Both the position numbers and the translations under genes were made by a program. Source: Pelodera strongyloides (Eukaryota > Nematoda > Chromadorea > Rhabditida > Rhabditidae). Taken from it: a DNA stretch of 64,000 bases. Of the stretch, positions 56,566 to 64,000 are shown in pieces. Each line of letters opens with the position of its first letter. Within the stretch, counting starts at the first letter, position 1. The DNA lies in assembly GCA_036852015.1 (NCBI GenBank), contig JAANDG010000278.1, positions 62,001-126,000 on the forward strand, given 5' to 3'. The notes beneath the pieces were generated by a model. The model made no database searches, was not told the origin of the DNA, and saw nothing but the letters and a program-made list of their open reading frames with translations.

Positions 56566-56840
56566 AATTCGAATTCAGCCCCACACTACCCAGTGGGGAA
56601 AATCAACGCGTTTGTTACACATTCTTTCATCATGATATGCTTGTTGTGCATGGGACCTCAACTCCAAGGAGAACGTACACCGTTGGGTCAATCAAAAATA
56701 CATAAAATATATGTGTGTAAGCATACGTACTGTGCTATATTGGAGGAGTCGCGCTTGGCAGTCAGCCAACCCGAGTTCGAATTCAGCCCCACACTACCCA
56801 GTGGGGAAAATCAACGCGTTTGTTACACATTCTTTCATCA
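56566..56840 (+). repeat. SINE family 2 pieces in direct repeat
   Basis: About 63 bases (from CGAATTCAGCCCCACACTAC to CACATTCTTTCATCA) occur twice without change, at 56566-56631 and 56776-56840. The second copy also has the upstream GGCAGTCAGCCAACCCGAG block of SINE family 2. Confidence 0.75.
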
Positions 56841-57214
56841 GCCTAAGATACTGGGGAATCAACGTCCACCCATACCCATCGCGGATTGAAGAAGCAAGAT
56901 GCAAAACATTATGCACCGCCCGGTTACACAATGTTCACAATGACACAGAAAAAAGTAGCTCGTAGCTGCATTTGCGCGGGAGGAGAAGGTTGCAGGAATA
57001 TAACGTTATTCAGCATAATGCATCATATGCATGGTGCGGCGTGTTTTCACCCAACGCTCCCTTTATTCCCAGGATTGGCCAGAATGGATAAGTGCAATTT
57101 CTGGTAAAAAAATTCATGAACGGCGCATACCGTGCATGCATGTATGCATGGGTCTCCCACTGCAAGGGTCCACCAAGAATACCCAAAAATATGTAATTAT
57201 ACTTTATTCTATCC

Positions 57215-57390
57215 ATTGGAATTGGAAAAGTGGCACTTCGCAGTCAGCCGATCCGAATACGAATTCGAATCCAGCGACACTACCCGGCCACGCCACCGGC
57301 GAGGAAAATCAGGGCGATTCCCAATCATGCCTGTCTGAAGACCGAGGAATGCGTCCTTTCGTAATGTATAACTCCAACGCAACAGGCATG
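57215..57390 (+). repeat. SINE family 2, plus-strand copy
   Basis: It carries TTCGCAGTCAGCCGATCCGA, a duplicated B-box region (ACGAATTCGAATCC), CACCGGCGAGGAAAATC and the tail CGTCCTTTCGTAATGTATAA. The order matches the minus-strand copy at 51247-51440. A tail-only match (GTCCTTTCGTAATG) is at about 57917. Confidence 0.7.
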
Positions 57391-59969
57391 GAGGTGGAAT
57401 GATCATTGATCAAGGACCGATGCAACGCGAAACTTTGGCCGGTGCGCGGCCTACAAAACGGGCCTGGCGTAGGCCTGAGGACGGTGATCTTCAAATTTCG
57501 TGTGTATTTTAGTTCGCCTAGCCTACACCGGGCCTACATCAGGCCCACATCTGGCCCACATCAGGCGCACCAGCCGCCTACCTTTTCTGTCTCTTGAGCC
57601 GCTTTCCCGTTTATGGGCGAAGTGTCGGCTAGGTGCAGACGGTCCACCACTTTTCAGGCCCAGTGTAAAAAACTATGATGTATTTGTACGGGAAGAGAAG
57701 TTGCAGGAATACAGTTGCGCGACGAGAAGTTGCAGGTTCTTTAACATTTCGGCGTGATCTCACGCAACACACCACCTCATGCTCGAAAAATTTTTGGATA
57801 TGCGCAACCTCTCGAAAAAATTTCACCGACGCACGGTGCATAATATGAATGCTCTGCACGGGTCTCCTGCTCCAAGGGGAACGTGGGTCTATCCATCAAG
57901 AATATCCAAATATGTCCTTTCGTAATGTTTAAAGCCACTATAACGGGATCGGAATGATCAACGATCATCATATCTGAAGCAAATCACCCCTCGTGCATAC
58001 TCCTTGCGGACTGAAAGAGCAAGAAGCAACAGCCCTTCCGGCTTTTTTCCATGTATATGATTGATGCTGCACCTGGTCGCTTGTGTGGGTAAAGAAATCT
58101 CATAAATCCATTAAAAGCGACATGTTGACAGGCGTACTCTCAGTCGATCGGTTACCTTCAAGTGAGCTGAAATCCGGGGGTGGTGCCTCTTCACCGATAT
58201 GGCCCGTAGAAGAGAAGATGTGGTAGGGAAGTGTCCAAGTATCCTATTTAGTGCAGGGAGGAGAGGATAGAGGATACAACGCGAACTTCCGATACAAGGT
58301 TATGCAAGGGGAGCGTCATAACTTTCGTTGAGAGGACGTCGGCAAGAACAATCCACCTGGGGTTTCGCAACCTCGAAGAATTGGTCGCAGATTTTCGAAT
58401 TTCCGGCAGCTCGTTTATGCGCGATCAAGGTGATTCAGTCCAATACCACGCACGAAGAAGACACCAGAATGATCCGTCAGTGCACAATGGGTACGTGCAC
58501 AATGGGTCAGTGCACAAACGTACCCATTGTGCACATGTGCATCAAAAGTGCACATGTGCATCAAATTACTCTCAATGTCCTAACGTCCACAACTGACTGG
58601 GGGCACATGGCCACTTGAACAAAAAAAACTCACATGAATGACATTGCCAATTTCCATAGATATTCCAAACAGATCACTGCGCCTCGATATCCTGAAACGA
58701 GCACAATTTGGAGAAAGTGTTCCTTCAACTTTCATCACTCAAAACTGTGAGATCTGTTCGCGAACAAAAGTGATATTCGAAACAAAAAAGAGACGCGAAA
58801 AGTGCGCCTATATCGGGGCTCGCCTCACAGCGTATTGCGTATGGAACGGCAGGGTCGGGCGAGCCGATCAATAGCGCATGCGCGTCGTGTACGCGTCGCG
58901 GTTAGTGTAAACAGCGTATGCGTCGCGGCTACTGCACACGAGCACATGTGTCGCGGGGTTACCGTGTCACTTAACCAATTCCTTGCTGGGACTCGTACGC
59001 GTTTTTTTTTTCATTCTTTTGTACAGCTTCCGGAACACGTTCGATCACTATTTCGCTCAAATAGTCATTTCTCCAAAACCCGTAGAAAAAGGCACTATGA
59101 CATGTCTACCATATATTAAAAAGCAAAGAAGTATACATCACATGTGAAACGGAGCTCCCTGCGTGGCAGCAGCCGTTGTATGAAACCCAAAAATCAATAT
59201 GAGGGCGGTACAATGTGACCTAGTTTGCGTATGCGTTGCGTTTTCCGTGTCTCATCGCGCATTTCATAGGGAGCACACGGATCCCATGAGGGGCAAGACA
59301 GTCCGACAGATAGGGACGACGCGCTCAGCTGTCGCAATAATCCTCAGTTGTCAAGTGTCTCTTGCATCCCCATAGCTGCTGCGCCCATTGATTGGTGGGC
59401 GGGACTAAGAATGTGGGCAGCGGTCACTCCCAGAGAGGTGTTTGCTGAGGGGGCTGTGTGTATATACGCTGCGGTGCGGTCTATTGATTTTCGCATCCAC
59501 GACAGACCGAGAGGGGGTGACCAGGGCGGCAGCTGTCATTGACAAGTGTGAGGGTGTTGTACTATTCCGGGAGCCTTGCCTACCATTTGGCAGGTTATCT
59601 ACTAGAACAATTCAATTGAGGATTACACTTGACAAGCAATGCAAGGAAATCTTGGAATGAATAAAAACACTTTCGACATTGCACAAAAATGGAGAAAAAA
59701 ATTTGGTTCCACCTTACGCTTCTACTTCAATATGTAGAAGCATTTTAATATAAATCCGAGTTTCGTTCGATTCCATAAAGCGCTATCAAAAAGGTCCAGC
59801 CCAAGTCCTTACACAGGAAAATGGAAACCCCGATATTTGCCCGATTATTTTAGGGAAAAAATGATATGTGCCGGATCATGTAAAAAAAACCTGATATGTG
59901 CCAGATTATTTCCAAAGAAAAATCCCGGCATGTGCCCGATCACGTCCCTCAAATAATCGGGCACACTAA

Positions 59970-60275
59970 AGGGAATGTCAAGCCGGTTTTGCATGTTGGG
60001 CTCAAAAAAAAAGCTTACGTTTTGAAGGTTCCTTCACCATGGGATTCGGGTCATATGTACAGAGCTAAGCCAGATCGCTGTACGAGGGACCATCTGAATT
60101 AACCGGGGCGTCGCAACGCAACCATTTGCTTGCGTAGCGGCGGGGTTTGTTCACGTTCATGACAAAAATTCAAATATTTTATTCTGCCGCCATTTTTATA
60201 GGCATACTGTATTTTGCGCCTTTCGAGATTTAAGCAGAAGATGCCTTCTGCGCAGAAGCTCCATTGACATTTCCT
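59970..60275. mobile_element. TTAA MITE related to 23126-23344
   Basis: It starts AGGGAATGTCAAGCCGGT after CTAA (decayed TTAA) and ends CCATTGACATTTCCT before TTAA (60276-60279). Its interior is the reverse of the 23126-23344 element. A second piece (60280-60598) starts at that same TTAA and ends GACTTGACATTCCCT before TTAA (60599-60602). Confidence 0.7.
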
Positions 60276-61479
60276 TTAAAGGGAAGATTCCTGGATACTG
60301 TATCAGCGCTCTCAAAAATTTAGTTTAACAAAAGAGCCGCGTCTGTCGGCTGTCTGTCGGCTCCCTCATTTTTTTATATGCTCTCTTACCGCGCGCGATG
60401 AAAATAAGATCTCTTTTGCAACTCATCTAACGTGTTAGCACACGTTTTGGCTTCACGAAATCCAAAAAATTGAGCAAAAAGCCGAAATCCGATAGTGAAG
60501 CTATTTTTAGAGCGATTATTTTTTTTTTATCTGAAAGTACCACAAAATTTGGTAAGCTTTTTTTGAGCCCAACATGCAAAACCGACTTGACATTCCCTTT
60601 AATTAGCGCTTGTCTCCGCTAACAATCAACATGTGTTTCACCGGATTATTTTATGCGATCCTTGGATAATTTCATCATGCTCAAGGGAAAGTGGAAACCT
60701 TGATATGTGATAATTTTTTTTTTTTTTTTTGGAAAAAAATCCTGATATGTGCCAGGAGGTTATTTCCAAAGAAAAACCGGCATGTGCCAAATCACGGCCT
60801 TTAGTTTGGGTGGATCAATAGAATGTGCGCGCCGCGTTCGCGTTGCGGGTGTTATGCCGTACGAACTTTGGGAGCATGCTTCCAGCCCCCCCCCCCCCCC
60901 AGAGGGAGGTGAGAGACGGAGAGGGAGCACGCGAGTGAGAAGATAGAGAACAATTCTCCCAGCAAGGATGGCTCCCACTGTTCCAGTGTTCCATACGGTT
61001 CCGGTAAAGTGGCGACCCCCCAGAGAAAGGGCACATCTGTCTGAGTAGTTGATATTGGGACCAAATTTTCACATGAAATAATAAATAAAAATAAGACACG
61101 GTCATTATCAATAGGTCCCATATATTATCATAAAGGCCAGACTCACGAACACGAACGTATGGTATATTTATTATTCATTTCTAATTGGCTTAGTGGTGAT
61201 TCGTGCAATATAACCGCGGTGTTTTTCAATGAAATTTTGCGCACCCGATACCGTAAAGATATGCGATGTAGGTCAGGGCGTAGAAATGCAAAGACACGTC
61301 ACAGGTGTTCCTACGCTAAAACCATGTCAAGTTTGTACTCGCATTGCAGGTAACCACAATAAAGCATGACGAGAATAGAGCGAGCACCCAACTCCGTTCT
61401 CTGGAAGGGTGAATGATCTGTCAGTCCAATGAATGAGTAAAGTGCACGGGAATAATAGGGGCCATATCGAGGTTTTGAA

Positions 61480-61860
61480 GAAAGCCCGGATATGGCTCCG
61501 ATATGGCCCCGATCAAGCCGGATCACAAATAATCAGGCCCATATCATATCGTGAACAAGGCCCCATATGGCTCCGATTCCGATATGGCCCCGATTTTTTC
61601 TCGAAAAACCCCGATACGGCCCCGATTGTTTTCGAGAACACCCCGATCAAGGCCGGATTTTTCGAAGGACTTGATCGGGGCCATATCGGGTTTTTAGTTT
61701 CCCATGTGCGCTGAAATCGAACATATCACAGGAAAATGGAAACCCCGATTATTTTATAAAAAACCCCGATATGGATATGGCCCCGATTATTTTTCAGAAA
61801 ACCCCGATATGGCCCCGATCAAGGCCGGATGTTTGAGGGATCGGGGCCATATTGGGTTTT
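61480..61860. repeat. Degenerate tandem array of GATATGGCCCCGAT units
   Basis: Short units such as CCCCGATATGGCCCCGATC recur at irregular spacing in both orientations. Related GGAAACCCCGATAT and GATATGTGCC motifs occur at about 50.8, 59.8 and 60.7 kb, so the array belongs to a wider local repeat family. Confidence 0.65.
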
Positions 61861-62412
61861 TCGTTCTCCATTGCTCGAAGTAAATTATCCTTCGTGTATT
61901 ATACAACTGCGAAATCAAGGATAATCTGAAAACAAAACAATGCATTACGCTATATACATTTCGAATATGAGCTAGTACTCAAACTTTCACATATTTATGC
62001 GCATCAGCGTCAAAGGAGTCGAAAAGGGCTTGAACTGGTCCCATGCAATAAGCTTACCGCTAAACTAGTTGTGCTATCTGAACTAGAGAATTTACAGACG
62101 TCACAAGAAACTGTTGTGCACTGACTATACTCTAGTGTACCACCCTTGAATAAAGAAGCACGTGAAGCGTAAAAGGTGTATTTATTTCTTTATTATTACC
62201 ACGAAACCGTTGGTGATGGTACCAATTAAATTATGGTGCTTCTAGAAGTGCCAAAAAAAATAGAATACAGCAGTGCTCTCGAATATCTTAAAAAAATCTA
62301 ATAAAACCTTTTACACTAAAATATATTTTTTTCATAAAGATTTATATAGCCACTCCCGCGTACTCCCGCGCACCTGGTGTACTGCCTGCGTCCCGGGCAC
62401 CCTTGATGCGGT

Positions 62413-62620
62413 CAACTGAACTTTTCCACCAAGGAATATCATATCGGGTCTCGGAATAGTCGTACAGTAACGAAATAGCATGGAAAGACGGAGATTGGGA
62501 CATTTCCGAGGTGGAAAAGTTCAGTTAAAGGAGGAGGTTCACGAGAATGAAGTGCTCAGATGGCCTCCTCTATCTTCTGAAGTGGCACTATCTGAGCACT
62601 TCATTCTCGTGAGCCGCCTC
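62413..62620. repeat. Two consecutive hairpins
   Basis: The first pairs TCAACTGAACTTTTCCACC (62413-62431) with its complement at 62509-62527. The second pairs GAGGAGGTTCACGAGAATGA (from 62531) with its complement ending at 62620. They are separated by only a few bases. Each could be a small non-autonomous element. Confidence 0.7.
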
Positions 62621-64000
62621 ATGCGCCTCATGCGTATTCCCGCGCACCCCTGACGCATCACTGCGTCAGCCGAGTGACCTGTCACCCGCTGTGGCTGGAT
62701 TCGGCGGGCGCCAAGCTCTGCGTTGAAAAAAAATCAGTGTTTCATTTGATAGACGGAACATGAGCTCTAGTTTCATTTTGCGTGTATTGCTGTTTGAAAA
62801 CTGATACCAATTACCCGTCGTCGTCTGTCCTGAAATACGGGTGTTGAGGCAATTTTTGAGCGACCCAGGGGGCCAGAGGTTATATTCGGCCCAATTTGAG
62901 AACTATTATACCTACTGGCTGTCTCCCAAGGTTCACAAGCTGGCCACAATGAATATTCACAACACTAACTCCAGAAACTTTCATCTGACGTTTGGTTCCT
63001 TTGCTCCATGCAATGCGCGACTAATTCACTCGTAGGATATGCTCCCAGCCTCCCAGAGGGAGGGAAGATGCGAGAAACCGAGAGAGAGAGAGAGAGTCAA
63101 TTAGTGAGTGAGAACATGTCAATTAGTGAGAAGTAGAGACAATTGTCCCAACCGAGTCGGCTCCCACTGCTCTGCATGCGAGCACTGGGGAATGTCTCCT
63201 GTAAAGGTGGTGGACCCTCCAAATAAATCCCTCAAACACGTCACCCAATATATTACTTTTATCTTAGGAAATCCACATAACTCGAGTGGAATATCATCAC
63301 TTTTCATCCCAGAGATCACAATTTATGTAAACATAACCAGACAGTAATTATAAAACATTACAGTTCGCCCTCCCGAAGCGTGGGCACTCAACGCGACTAC
63401 TTAAACCGAGGAGAAGCCCATTCGAGGAGGAGAGTGCACGCTCCAGACTACGACCAATTCACGACCATATATTACCATAATCCTTTTGAACATTTGAATA
63501 CCGTATCCCTATAAACCATGATTTCATTCTTCTGTGTTTCACTACATGTTCTGTACTATCATCATGCAAAGGTCCTATGAGAGGGGGATAAAGTTGGCTG
63601 GGCCAACTTTTCTGGTAGCGACCGAGTGGTTTCGTTCTTATCCACCTAAATATAGCTTCCCTCGTTTCCTTTCTTAGCGCACTTTGAGATTCTCGTTTAA
63701 GGCGCACAATTTTTTTTCCTTCTATCCAAGTACTGCAGCTATGCTCAGTGTAGAGAGCTCTCCAGAATTGAATTCTGAAACCCCCAAGTAAAAAACCGTG
63801 TGCACGTCGGTGGACTCCTCATCGAGAAGGATCCTCCGTACGCCATAGCAGAGTGATTGTTGTGAGTATACCCATATGATATGGAAGAGCGACGTGCGAT
63901 CGCTTAGTCAAATGAGAGAGAGATATCCCATGCTACGTTCTCTACGGCATATTCGCGGCGGCTATAGGGCGGCTATTTAGGCGGCTATTCGGCGACAAGA

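Larger units (their letters stand above)
55184..64000. other. Repeat-rich region without recognised genes
   Basis: Beyond the tentative 5' end of the LIN-13-like gene no convincing multi-exon gene was found on either strand. The main structures are a 33-bp tandem repeat (55321-55387), a tRNA-like sequence (55885-55966), SINE family 2 pieces (56.5-57.4 kb), a GTGCAC hairpin (58480-58562), two abutting TTAA elements (59970-60598), a poly-C tract (60887-60900), a GATATGGCCCCGAT array (61480-61860) and two consecutive hairpins (62413-62620). The long open frames here are chance or repeat-derived. Confidence 0.6.

Noticed and set aside
62841..63707. Open frames near the right edge of the window
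   Set aside because: Short, no recognisable motif, no exon boundaries, and surrounded by repeats.
1..64000. CRISPR arrays, bacterial operons or phage genes
   Set aside because: No regularly spaced direct repeats with unique spacers, and gene structure is clearly eukaryotic with introns.

Overview
The window is eukaryotic and reads as nematode DNA, most likely a rhabditid (clade V) but not an intron-poor Caenorhabditis. It is AT-rich, introns end in TTTCAG-like acceptors, and genes are cut into many small exons (19 in the zyxin gene, about 74 in the large zinc-finger gene). Some first exons follow directly on a splice-acceptor sequence, as expected for spliced-leader trans-splicing. Introns and intergenic DNA carry many TTAA- and TA-flanked hairpin elements, tRNA-derived SINEs, simple repeats and retroelement fragments. 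All gene models were assembled by hand from splice sites and reading-phase continuity. They come from sequence inspection, with no alignment or transcript support.

Layout. 1-3,160: no gene, one SINE-like head and one TTAA hairpin element. 3,237-19,459 (+): a complete zyxin orthologue (zyx-1), 636 aa, proline-rich N-terminus and three LIM domains. 20,861-22,763 (+): a 186-aa single-pass membrane protein with an Arg/Ser-rich tail, not recognised. 22,979-25,791 (-): a small, incompletely resolved gene convergent with the previous one. 27,220-about 55,180 (-): a giant gene for a protein of about 2,500 aa with about 24-26 C2H2 or C2HC zinc fingers, two THAP-like C2CH modules, a LxCxE motif and a PxVxV motif. 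Length, finger number and both motifs fit LIN-13, the synMuvB chromatin repressor that binds LIN-35/Rb and HP1 (HPL-2). Its introns host a Penelope-type reverse transcriptase remnant with a hammerhead-like RNA motif (35.9-37.0 kb), an intact LINE ORF1-like gene (43.2-44.0 kb), and several hairpin elements. 55.2-64 kb: no convincing gene; SINEs, hairpins, tandem arrays and two abutting TTAA elements.

How the parts relate. Zyxin (adhesion and cytoskeleton) and the LIN-13-like protein (chromatin) are unrelated functions that happen to be neighbours. The small minus gene starts about 110 bp after a candidate polyadenylation signal for the zinc-finger gene, so the two may be cotranscribed as an operon. 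The most interesting signal is a run of phase 1-1 exons in the zinc-finger gene (38.97-40.19 kb). Three carry the same V-[VI]-C-L-[DT] core and two more carry other V/I/L-rich acidic cores, which looks like an exon-duplicated array of SUMO-interaction-type motifs.
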